Shown here: one piece after another, positions 49,676-57,838 of the stretch
Numbering within the stretch: the first letter of the stretch is position 1
How the letters are laid out: each line of letters begins with the position of its first letter
Assembly: GCA_900316905.1 (NCBI GenBank)
Contig: ONET01000004.1
Span: forward strand, 1-64,000
Direction of reading: 5' to 3'
Length of the DNA stretch: 64,000 bases
Source: an uncultured Treponema sp.
Lineage (GTDB): Bacteria > Spirochaetota > Spirochaetia > Treponematales > Treponemataceae
Position numbers and translations under genes: made by a program
Notes under the pieces: generated by a model
What the model was told of the DNA's origin: nothing
Database searches by the model: none
The model's input: only the letters and a program-made list of their open reading frames with translations

Positions 49676-50912
49676 CGAAACAAAGGCGCGCCAAGTTTGC
49701 CTAAAAATGATGGCCGACTTGGAGCGCGACGGCTGCGAATGGACTGGAATGTTCGGCGCCCTTGTTTGCCAAGACGCGGCCGGAAACGAAGTGGTCCTTC
49801 GCGCCTTTGGCGGCTCGTTTGAAGGAAGCTGGAACCGCGAGGGCTGGGCGCCCCCGCTCTTTGACGAAGAAAAATACAAGGCCGCCATTTTTCCGAACGA
49901 CAAAAAAATTCACGAGCTTAGCGAAGTTCCTGCAAACGAAAGCCCCGAGCAAAAGGCCGCTCGCGACAAGGAACGCTTGGCGCTTTGCAACGACACGCTC
50001 CAAAAAATTTATTCCCTTTACAGCTTTTGTTGCTTTGACCAAAAATGGCGGACCTTTAGCGACATCGCGCGCGAAAAACTTTTGCCCACCGGAACCGGCG
50101 ACTGCTCGGCTCCAAAACTTTTAAGCCATGCCTTTAGCTTGGGCCTGCGGCCAATAAGCCTTGCCGAATTTTACTGGGGAAAGCCGAACAGCCGCCTTGT
50201 TCCAAAAAATTTTTATCCGCCCTGCGACGAAAAGTGCGCTTTGATTTTGCCCGCGATTTTGGGCCTAAAAATAATTTACCGCGACCAAAACATTTTGGTC
50301 GTTGAAAAGCCGTCGGGCCTTTTGTCGGTTCCGGGACGCGGGCCTGACAAGCAAGATTGCGTTGTTACGCGGGCGCAAAAACTTTTTCCGCAAATGATAA
50401 AGCAGCCCAGCGTCCACCGCTTGGACATGGACACAAGCGGCCTTATGGTTCTTGCCTTTGACGAGCAAAGCCACCGCGCCCTTAACGCGCAGTTTGAAAA
50501 TCGTCTTGTCAAAAAAAATTATGTCGCTGTCTTGGACGGAGTTGTAAAAGAACAAGAAGGGCGCGTGGAACTAAAACATCGGGTTGACCTTGAAAATCGG
50601 CCGCGGCAAATTTTGGACGATGTATACGGTAAAGTTGCCGTCACCGAATGGAAGCGTCTAAGGGTTTGGACTCGACGCGACACGGCGGGAAAAGAACGCA
50701 AGGCGACAAGCGTTTTATTCTGTCCGCTTACCGGACGCACGCACCAATTGCGCGTGGCCGCGGCCTTTGCCCTGGGCGCTCCGATTGTTGGCGACAATCT
50801 TTATGGAAAAGAAGAGGAGCGCCTGCTCTTGCACGCGAGCGAGCTATGCTTTACGCACCCGGCGACCGGGCAAGAAATGCGCTTTGAGTCCGCGCCTCCC
50901 TTCCAGTATTAG
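49659..50912 (+). CDS. RluA-family RNA pseudouridine synthase with N-terminal extension
   Basis: The 417-residue protein has the catalytic domain at about 200-415, with HRLDMDTSGLMVLA (catalytic Asp), RLVKKNYVAVLDG and GRTHQLRVAAAF. The first 190 residues are an extension with the phrase GTGDCSAPKLLSHAF, known from a long RluA subgroup, function open. The target uridine in rRNA or tRNA cannot be read. The GTG start lies inside rpiA, so translation is coupled to it. Confidence 0.9.
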   Translation: MFAPFDETKARQVCLKMMADLERDGCEWTGMFGALVCQDAAGNEVVLRAFGGSFEGSWNREGWAPPLFDEEKYKAAIFPNDKKIHELSEVPANESPEQKAARDKERLALCNDTLQKIYSLYSFCCFDQKWRTFSDIAREKLLPTGTGDCSAPKLLSHAFSLGLRPISLAEFYWGKPNSRLVPKNFYPPCDEKCALILPAILGLKIIYRDQNILVVEKPSGLLSVPGRGPDKQDCVVTRAQKLFPQMIKQPSVHRLDMDTSGLMVLAFDEQSHRALNAQFENRLVKKNYVAVLDGVVKEQEGRVELKHRVDLENRPRQILDDVYGKVAVTEWKRLRVWTRRDTAGKERKATSVLFCPLTGRTHQLRVAAAFALGAPIVGDNLYGKEEERLLLHASELCFTHPATGQEMRFESAPPFQY

Positions 50913-50936
50913 GCGCGCTTTTTGGTCTGGAAACCG

Positions 50937-51070
50937 TGTCATTGTCGGGCTTGACCCGACAATCTTTTGGACAAAAGATTCCCGCGTATGTCGCTTCGCT
51001 CCATTTTGATATAGGATGCGATTCAACTGCGCTCTTGACAGAGCGCGGACAATCAAGCGCGGGAATGACA
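50937..51070. repeat. TGTCATT palindromic intergenic element B
   Basis: The 134-base element begins TGTCATTGTCGGGCTTGACC and ends GCGGGAATGACA. Its ends match element A (35471-35538); about 66 extra bases sit in the middle, containing GCTCTTGACAGAGC-type pairs. It lies between the convergent rluA-type and era genes. Confidence 0.8.
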
Positions 51071-51074
51071 ATGA

Positions 51075-51968
51075 CTACTTTAAAAGGCGCGAGAGGCGGT
51101 CGTCCTTTTGCCGCCAGTTTTTGTCAACTTTAACTTGCAAGTCCAAGTCGATTTTGTATTCAAAAATCTCGCGCAGTTTTTTGAGCGACTCCGCGCGGAT
51201 GGTCTTAATCATCGACGCGCCTTTTCCGATTACGATTCCTTTTTGGCTTTCGCGCTCGACGCACAAAAAGGCGCGGACCCATAATTTTTTGCCGTCGTTT
51301 TTGAATTCCGCGTCGGCGATGTCAACATAAAGCGCGTGTGGAATTTCTTGCTGCAAGCGGTTTATCGCCTCTCCGCGAATCACTTCCGCAATGCGAAATT
51401 CAACTTCTTGGTCGGTGTAAAAGCCTTCGGGGTAGAGGTTGGGCTGGGCCGGCGCGATTTGGTAAAGCGCGCGCAAAAGATCTTCCACGCCGTCGTCGGT
51501 TTTTGCTGAAATTTCAAAAATTCGGCCTGCAGGCAATTCCGGAAGCTTTTGGCCTACAAAAGTTCTGCAGGAGAGCGCGTTTGATTCGGGCAGGTCGCGT
51601 TTGTTTATGGCAACGACCGTCTTTTGCGCGTATGGGCGGACAAGGTCTGCGATGAGCGCTTCCTCCTCGCCGCTTTCCCGGGTGGAATCCATCAAGTACA
51701 GGACGGCGTCGGCTCCTTCAAGCTGGTCTTTGGCGGTTTGCTGCAGGATAAGGTTCAGTTTTTTTTCGGACTTGTGGTAGCCGGGCGTGTCCACAAACAC
51801 TAGTTGGCCCAGCGAAGTGTTCACTATGCCGCGAATCGCGTTCCGCGTTGTTTGCGGAATTGGGGATACAATCGAGACGTTTTCTTGGCAAGCGTCGTTT
51901 AAAAAAGTGGATTTTCCGGCGCTCGGACGGCCCACAATCACCACAAGGGCGCATTTCTTTTCTTCCAT
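51075..51968 (-). CDS. era: Era GTPase
   Basis: The 297-residue protein has G1 GRPSAGKST, G3 DTPGYHKSE, G4 NKRD and a C-terminal KH domain with LREIFEYKIDLDLQVKVDKNW. Era binds the 3' end of 16S rRNA and helps 30S assembly. I take ATG 51968; the start six codons upstream lies over the likely -10 (TATGCT on the minus strand), which ends eight bases before this ATG. The gene is divergent from prfA. Confidence 0.94.
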   Translation of the reverse strand: MEEKKCALVVIVGRPSAGKSTFLNDACQENVSIVSPIPQTTRNAIRGIVNTSLGQLVFVDTPGYHKSEKKLNLILQQTAKDQLEGADAVLYLMDSTRESGEEEALIADLVRPYAQKTVVAINKRDLPESNALSCRTFVGQKLPELPAGRIFEISAKTDDGVEDLLRALYQIAPAQPNLYPEGFYTDQEVEFRIAEVIRGEAINRLQQEIPHALYVDIADAEFKNDGKKLWVRAFLCVERESQKGIVIGKGASMIKTIRAESLKKLREIFEYKIDLDLQVKVDKNWRQKDDRLSRLLK

Positions 51969-51992
51969 AATAATAGAGCATAGCAAATTTAG

Positions 51993-52021
51993 TTGAAAAA
52001 ATCTAGAAGAAGCGCTATACT
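51993..52021 (+). promoter_or_regulatory. Promoter of the prfA operon
   Basis: TTGAAA (51993-51998), 17 bases and TATACT (52016-52021) in the context GCGCTATACT. ATG 52031 is nine bases downstream, leaving a leader of about two bases. Confidence 0.75.
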
Positions 52022-52030
52022 TTAGCGATT

Positions 52031-53119
52031 ATGGACCTACTGAAAAAATTGGAAGATTGCGCCCAGCGCTATGAGACTGTAAAAGAGCAAATTCTTGACC
52101 CCGCCCTTGTGAAGGACCAAAAAAAATACAAAGAAGTCATGCGCGAGAACAACTATTTGAGCGAACTTTGCGCGCTTTACGACGAATACAAAAAAATCCT
52201 GAACGGAATCGAAGAAGACAAAAAAATCATCACCGAAGAAGACGACGCGGACATGAAGGAAATGGCCCGCGAAGAGCTCAAGGCCTATGAAGAAGAGCAG
52301 CCCAAGATGGAAGAGCGCATCAAGATGAAATTGATTCCGCCTGATCCTCTTGACGAAAAGAACATCATTTTGGAAATTCGCTCGGCGGCCGGCGGAGACG
52401 AAGCCAGCCTTTTTGCGCGCGAGCTTTGGGAAATGTACTGCCACTTGGCGGAACGCCGGGGCTGGAAAACCGAGACTATGGAAGCGCAGGAAACTGAAGT
52501 CGGCGGCTTTAACAAAATCGTAACTTCCATCAGCGGAAAATTTGTTTACGGAACCTTGCGCTGGGAGTCAGGCGTTCACCGCGTCCAGCGCGTTCCCCAG
52601 ACAGAAAGCCAAGGCCGCCTGCAAACTTCCACCGCCACCGTGGCCGTTTTGCCGGAAGCGGAAGAGACCGACATCGACATCAATCCAAACGACGTGCGCG
52701 TTGACGTAATGCGCGCTGGAGGACCTGGCGGCCAGTGCGTAAACACGACCGACTCGGCCGTGCGCCTTACCCACATTCCTACGGGAATCGTTGTAATCCA
52801 GCAGGACGAAAAATCGCAAATAAAGAACAAGGCTAAGGCGTGGAGAGTTTTGCGCGCCCGCCTCTTTGAATTGGAAGAAAGCAAAAAGAATGCCGAGCGC
52901 GCCGACGCAAGAAAAAGCATGGTTGGTTCCGGCGCCCGTTCCGAAAAAATACGCACATACAACTTTCCGCAAGACCGCGTGACAGACCACAGAATAAATT
53001 ACAGCGCGCACAACTTGCCCGGCTTTATGATGGGCAACATGGATGACATGCTTGACGCGCTTAATGTATACGCAAAGGAAGAACAGTTAAAGGCAGACGT
53101 TAGCGAACTTGGAGCGTAA
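52031..53119 (+). CDS. prfA: Peptide chain release factor 1
   Basis: The 362-residue protein has the RF1 anatomy: an N-terminal helical domain with a Glu/Lys-rich coil, the GGQ loop in MRAGGPGGQCVNTTDSAVR near residue 237 and the following ITHIPTG-like strand. The codon-recognition PxT-type motif lies in RVQRVPQTESQGR (PQT instead of the common PAT). It releases peptides at UAA and UAG. The stop codon TAA shares its last base with the start of the next gene. Confidence 0.95.
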   Translation: MDLLKKLEDCAQRYETVKEQILDPALVKDQKKYKEVMRENNYLSELCALYDEYKKILNGIEEDKKIITEEDDADMKEMAREELKAYEEEQPKMEERIKMKLIPPDPLDEKNIILEIRSAAGGDEASLFARELWEMYCHLAERRGWKTETMEAQETEVGGFNKIVTSISGKFVYGTLRWESGVHRVQRVPQTESQGRLQTSTATVAVLPEAEETDIDINPNDVRVDVMRAGGPGGQCVNTTDSAVRLTHIPTGIVVIQQDEKSQIKNKAKAWRVLRARLFELEESKKNAERADARKSMVGSGARSEKIRTYNFPQDRVTDHRINYSAHNLPGFMMGNMDDMLDALNVYAKEEQLKADVSELGA

Positions 53120-56100
53120 TGACTTTACCTACAATTTTATTGCTGAACGATGAAAAGAACAATCTCTCTTCTTTGAAAAAAATTCTTGAAAAGAAATTTT
53201 TCATTTTGTTCACTTCGTCGGCAAGGGAGGCCGCGCAATTCCTAAAGGCCAATCCAAGCCTTGTCAGCGCCGTTTGCGTTTCCGCCGAATTGGACCAAAC
53301 TTCCGCCTTAAGCTCAACGCAGAGCGCCTTTGTTGAATTTTTGCGCGACGTGCAGTCTTACGCATGGTCGTCGCACATTCCGATTATTGTGAGCGCAAAA
53401 CGACATTCCGAAAAGGCCGAGCTGGAGGCGATGGAAAACGGCGCCGTTGATTTTGTCCACGAGCCTTACGACGAGCAGATTGTTTTGCGCCGTTTTGAAA
53501 ACGTGATTCGCTTGCGCGAAACTTCCATCACGATGAACACCGTGAGCCGCGACGACTTGACGGGCCTTTATTCCAAGCCGTATTTTTTGATTCAAGCCAA
53601 GAAAATTTTGGAAGAGCGCGGCAACAAAAGCTATGACATCATTTGCATTGACATCGAGCGCTTTAAGTTGGTCAACGACATTTGCGGCGTGGAAGTAGGC
53701 AACAAGATTTTGCGCGACGTAGGCCAGCTGATTTTGGAAGAGGCCAGACAGCGCGGCGGAATCGCCGGACATTTTTCGGAAGACATATTCTTCGCGCTTA
53801 ACGAGCGGCCGACTTCGTTTGCGGTGGACGGATTTAAAAAAATCAATGACCGCTTGAATTCAATCGAAGACGTAAAGAATTACGGCTTGCACTTGCATTT
53901 GGTTTTTGGCGTTTATCAAATTCAAAACATGCGCGCCTCGCTTTCGGTTATGTGCGACCGCGCTCAGATGGCGGCCGAAAAAATCAAGGGCCACTACGGC
54001 GTTTATTATTGCTTCTACGACGATTCAATCCGAAAGAAAATGATTGCCGAGCAAAAAATCGCCGGCAGCATGGAGGCCGCCCTTAAAAACCGCGAGTTCC
54101 TTGTTTACTACCAACCCAAATATGATTTGGCCACGGAGACGATAGCTGGCGCCGAGGCGCTTGTGCGCTGGAGAAGCGGCGAGATGGGAATGATGCCGCC
54201 CGGCGACTTCATTCCGTTGTTTGAAAAGAACGGCTTCATCACCCGCATGGACATGTTCGTGTGGGAAAAGGTTTGCATCGACTTGCGCGCGTGGATTTCC
54301 GCCGGCAACAGAATCGTTCCTGTAAGCGTGAACGTGAGCCGCGCCGACCTTTTGAATCCCGGGCTTGTTGAAACGCTTTCTAATCTTGTAAAAAAATATG
54401 ACATTCCGCCAAAGTTCCTGCATCTGGAAATAACTGAAAGCGCCTACACGGAAGATCCCGAGCAAATTGTAAAAATCATTTACGAGCTTAGAAAGCGCGA
54501 CTTTATGATAGAGATGGACGACTTTGGCTCCGGCTATTCTTCCCTGAACATGCTGAGCGAAATGCCCATCGACATTTTAAAGTTGGACATGACCTTTGTG
54601 CGCAATGAGATGGAGCGCACGAACGGCAAGGGAATTTTAAGCTATATCATAAGCCTTGCCAATTGGCTGAACCTTAAGGTTGTGGCGGAAGGCGTTGAGA
54701 CAAAAGGACAGGTCACCCAGCTTAAGCAAATGGGCTGTTCTTATGTGCAGGGCTATTATTTTTCCAAGCCGCTTGACCGCGATGAATTCTTTTCGCTCTT
54801 AAGCAAGTCAGGAATTACCGACATGAACGCGCCGATAACTTATGGCGTGGACAGCTTGACAAGGGCAAACATCGAAGGCGCTAATTTTGAGGACGGCGAC
54901 AAGTCCAACGGCACAATGCTTGTTGTTGACGACATTGAGTCAAGCCGAATGATTTTGGCGGAGATGTTCAAGAAGGAATTTGACATTGCCCAGGCGGCCA
55001 ATGGCGTTGAGGCTTGGAAATACATAGAAGCCAATTACGAAAAAATTAGCATTGTTTTGCTGGACTTGGTCATGCCGGTCATGAACGGCTACGAGGTCCT
55101 GAAAAAAATTCGCGGCGACAGCCGGACAAAATCTCTTCCTGTAATCGTGACTTCGCAAGGCGACGAGGACAGCGAGCAAAAGGCCTTTGACCTCAACGCC
55201 GACGACTTTTTGCAAAAGCCATACAACGCCAACATCATGCGCCATCGAGTGCGGAATGTTGTCGCCCATTCAGTTGTAAAAAGGCTTGAACAAGAAAAGA
55301 CGCTGACAAAAAAACTTTTGGACATAGAACGGCAGGCCCATTCGGACTTTTTGACCGGCTTGGACAACCGCACGATTTTGGAAAAGTCTGTGAGCGAGTT
55401 TTTTGTAAAGAGCGCCAACTACGACGCGGTTTTCATCAGCCTTGACATTGACGACTTTAAGACAATCAACGACAATTTTGGCCATATGACAGGCGACGAC
55501 ACGATAAAGAAAGTGGCCAACATTCTTTCAAATTTCTTTGACAAGAAATCTTGCGTGTGCAGAATGGGCGGCGATGAATTTGCCGTTTTTGTTCCAAAAA
55601 AATATGCCAAGGAAGAATTGGAAAAAATGTTGGGCGACTTGCGCGCGTCCCTTTGCTTTGACGTTGAGCGCTTTAAGGTTTCTTGTTCCATCGGCGTGGC
55701 CGTCTCGCCCGACTTTGGAATGGACTATCAGACGCTTTACAACAATTCCGACATGGCGCTCTTGGCCGCCAAGCGCTACGGCAAGAACCAGTTCAATGTT
55801 TTTGCCGGACAAAGCGTTTTGCCGTCATATGTCTTTTACAGGAACATGGACTGGCTTTTGGACGAATTTTCCGACGCGGTTTATGTTTGCTACGCCGACA
55901 GCTACGACTTGATTTATGTGAACAAGATTGCCTGCAAGATTTGCGGCAAGGAAAAAAAGAACTGCATAGGAAACAAGTGCTACAAAGTTTTGTTTGACCG
56001 GGACGAGCCTTGCGAATTTTGCATAAAGGACGACGGCGTTTACCGCGACTTTGTTCAAAAGAACATTTTTCCCAAAAAAGACGAATCAACTTGCTACACC

Positions 56101-56589
56101 ATGCGCGCCAAGGTTGTAAACTGGAGCGGCTTTGACGCCCGCATTCAGTACATGAGGGAAAGCACATTCAACGCAAATCTTGCCAACACCCTGAAAGAAA
56201 CTATGATTTATTCCGCGCGTGACTTGGACAAGCTTCCTAGCGGCGCGTTAAGGATTGACGCCACTTTTGCCGACGACCAGCTTTATTCCACCAACACGAC
56301 TTTGTTCGAGATGTTCGGCTACGACAAGGAAGAGTTTGAGGACAAGTTTGAAAACAAATTCTCAAAGTTTGTTTGCGAACAAGACTTGGAGCAAACGATT
56401 GAAAAAATAAAGGAACAGGCCCAAGAAAAAGATTTGGTCCTTGTGAAATTTCGCGTGGAAAGCGTTGACGAAAGTTTGCGCCAAGTCGGAGCCTGCGGCC
56501 GTGTCTTTGACGGAAGGGACGGACGGCGCTGGATTTTCTTTAACGTTGTTCCCGTCGAGTTGTTGCGCTCAATCGCTCCGGAAAATTAA
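53119..56589 (+). CDS. Multidomain c-di-GMP protein: REC-like, GGDEF, EAL, REC, GGDEF, PAS-like
   Basis: The 1156-residue protein has a degenerate receiver domain (1-130), a degenerate GGDEF (about 140-300, HFSEDIFF in place of GGDEF) and an intact EAL phosphodiesterase (about 310-560: AEALVRW, VNVSR, LEITES, DDFGSGYSSL, LKLDM, VAEGVET, VQGYYF). A classical receiver follows (about 593-715, LLDLVMP with the phospho-Asp). An intact GGDEF is next (about 735-895, RMGGDEFAVF). Last comes a Cys-rich PAS-like end (CKICGKEKKNC and CEFC). It should both make and break c-di-GMP under phosphorylation control. It lies between prfA and prmC with one-base coupling to prfA. Confidence 0.92.
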   Translation: MTLPTILLLNDEKNNLSSLKKILEKKFFILFTSSAREAAQFLKANPSLVSAVCVSAELDQTSALSSTQSAFVEFLRDVQSYAWSSHIPIIVSAKRHSEKAELEAMENGAVDFVHEPYDEQIVLRRFENVIRLRETSITMNTVSRDDLTGLYSKPYFLIQAKKILEERGNKSYDIICIDIERFKLVNDICGVEVGNKILRDVGQLILEEARQRGGIAGHFSEDIFFALNERPTSFAVDGFKKINDRLNSIEDVKNYGLHLHLVFGVYQIQNMRASLSVMCDRAQMAAEKIKGHYGVYYCFYDDSIRKKMIAEQKIAGSMEAALKNREFLVYYQPKYDLATETIAGAEALVRWRSGEMGMMPPGDFIPLFEKNGFITRMDMFVWEKVCIDLRAWISAGNRIVPVSVNVSRADLLNPGLVETLSNLVKKYDIPPKFLHLEITESAYTEDPEQIVKIIYELRKRDFMIEMDDFGSGYSSLNMLSEMPIDILKLDMTFVRNEMERTNGKGILSYIISLANWLNLKVVAEGVETKGQVTQLKQMGCSYVQGYYFSKPLDRDEFFSLLSKSGITDMNAPITYGVDSLTRANIEGANFEDGDKSNGTMLVVDDIESSRMILAEMFKKEFDIAQAANGVEAWKYIEANYEKISIVLLDLVMPVMNGYEVLKKIRGDSRTKSLPVIVTSQGDEDSEQKAFDLNADDFLQKPYNANIMRHRVRNVVAHSVVKRLEQEKTLTKKLLDIERQAHSDFLTGLDNRTILEKSVSEFFVKSANYDAVFISLDIDDFKTINDNFGHMTGDDTIKKVANILSNFFDKKSCVCRMGGDEFAVFVPKKYAKEELEKMLGDLRASLCFDVERFKVSCSIGVAVSPDFGMDYQTLYNNSDMALLAAKRYGKNQFNVFAGQSVLPSYVFYRNMDWLLDEFSDAVYVCYADSYDLIYVNKIACKICGKEKKNCIGNKCYKVLFDRDEPCEFCIKDDGVYRDFVQKNIFPKKDESTCYTMRAKVVNWSGFDARIQYMRESTFNANLANTLKETMIYSARDLDKLPSGALRIDATFADDQLYSTNTTLFEMFGYDKEEFEDKFENKFSKFVCEQDLEQTIEKIKEQAQEKDLVLVKFRVESVDESLRQVGACGRVFDGRDGRRWIFFNVVPVELLRSIAPEN

Positions 56590-57543
56590 GTGACAATTCA
56601 AGAAGCAAAAAAATATGTCATTAAAAAAATAAAGGCCTCAAGCGCAAGCCCTGAGCTGGACGCGGACGTTTTGTTGCAAGCGCTTTTGGGAAAAGACAAA
56701 ACTTTTGTTTTGCTAAACCGCGATTTGGGGCTTTTGGCGGAACAAGAATCGCGCCTTGAGGAATGGTCGGACGCGCGCGCCCAAGGCCTTCCGGTTGCTT
56801 ACATAATCCAAAAAAAAGAATTTTACGGCCTGGCTTTTTATGTAAACCAATCCGTCTTGATTCCAAAGCCCGACACAGAAATTTTAGTCGCGCGCGCGGT
56901 GGAAATTATTTCCGAGCGGATAACGGCCAGAAGCGGCGGGGCGGCCGCGCTTTCTTCAACGCCTAAAACTGGCGGCCCGCTTTTCGTTTGCGACATGTGT
57001 ACCGGAAGCGGCTGCGTGGCCCTTAGCGTGTTCAGGACCTTGCTTGACGACGAGCGAATCCCTTTGGACGAAACGCCGTTTTTTGTTTTGGCTGACATTA
57101 GCGCCGCCGCCTTGGATGTTGCCCAAAAAAACGCGCGCGCCCTTTTGTCAAGCCAAGAGTTGGAGCGCGTCAAATTTGTTCAAAGCAATTTGTTTGAGCT
57201 TGTCCCGCAAAAGTTTGACATAATCCTTTCAAACCCGCCATACATTCCGCATGACCAGGCGCGCGCTTTGTTGCAAGACGGCAGAAGCGAGCCGCTTTTG
57301 GCGTTGGACGGCGATGTAGGCGCGCGGGGCGACTTTAGCGGAAGCGACGACGGCCTTGAAGTCTTTAGGCGGCTCGCCTTGGAAGCGAAAGAGCGCCTTA
57401 ATCCCGGCGGAAACTTTTTGTGCGAGACCGGCGAATACAACGCCGCCGCGGCCGCCGAATTTTTGCGCGCCAACGGCTATGTCAACGTTGGCATTGAGCT
57501 GGATCTAGAAGGCCAAAAGCGTGTAGTTTGCGCGCGAGCCTAG
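56590..57543 (+). CDS. prmC: Release factor glutamine methyltransferase
   Basis: The 317-residue protein has the PrmC N-terminal helical domain with the PVAYIIQKKEFYGLAF phrase, the SAM loop DMCTGSGCVALS and the catalytic SNPPYIP. It methylates Gln of the GGQ motif of RF1 and RF2, so it modifies the product of prfA in the same operon. The start is GTG 56590, directly after the stop of the signalling gene. A Ser/Gly-rich stretch near residue 120 (ARSGGAAALSSTPKTGG) is longer than usual. Confidence 0.93.
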   Translation: MTIQEAKKYVIKKIKASSASPELDADVLLQALLGKDKTFVLLNRDLGLLAEQESRLEEWSDARAQGLPVAYIIQKKEFYGLAFYVNQSVLIPKPDTEILVARAVEIISERITARSGGAAALSSTPKTGGPLFVCDMCTGSGCVALSVFRTLLDDERIPLDETPFFVLADISAAALDVAQKNARALLSSQELERVKFVQSNLFELVPQKFDIILSNPPYIPHDQARALLQDGRSEPLLALDGDVGARGDFSGSDDGLEVFRRLALEAKERLNPGGNFLCETGEYNAAAAAEFLRANGYVNVGIELDLEGQKRVVCARA

Positions 57544-57544
57544 G

Positions 57545-57700
57545 CTATTGGGGCGCGAAAATTTTGTTCGCGCTCCAAAAGACTTGTGTCAAGGCCTTGA
57601 GCGAAGCGTGCCTGAACAAACTATTGGGGCGCGAAAATTTTGTTCGCGCTCCAAAAGACTTGTGTCAAGGCCTTGAGCGAAGCGTGCCTTGACGCAAGTC
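57545..57700 (+). repeat. 69-bp direct duplication and 15-bp hairpin after prmC
   Basis: The 69 bases at 57545-57613 recur exactly at 57621-57689 (period 76). Each copy has the hairpin GCGCGAA-N7-TTCGCGC. Only in the second copy does GACTTGTGTCAAGGC (57657-57671) find its partner GCCTTGACGCAAGTC (57686-57700), giving a 15-bp stem with one G-U pair. It may act as a terminator for the convergent genes prmC and the Na/Pi transporter. Confidence 0.8.
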
Positions 57701-57838
57701 TATTGTGTCTGACCGAGCGCCTCGGCGATTCCAAAGGCGCGGTCGCCGATCTTTTCGATTTGGCGGACGATGTCGATGTACAAAAGCTCGGCCTTTACGT
57801 CGGCGCCTTTTTCCAAGCGCTTTCTGGCGATGCGCTTA
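57700..57838 (-). pseudogene. Out-of-frame C-terminal part of the Na/Pi transporter
   Basis: This minus-strand frame encodes LKRIARKRLEKGADVKAELL and ends RAFGIAEALGQTQ. It is the expected end of a PhoU-like domain. It continues the transporter gene if one A of a six-A run (57842-57847) is skipped. Confidence 0.75.
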
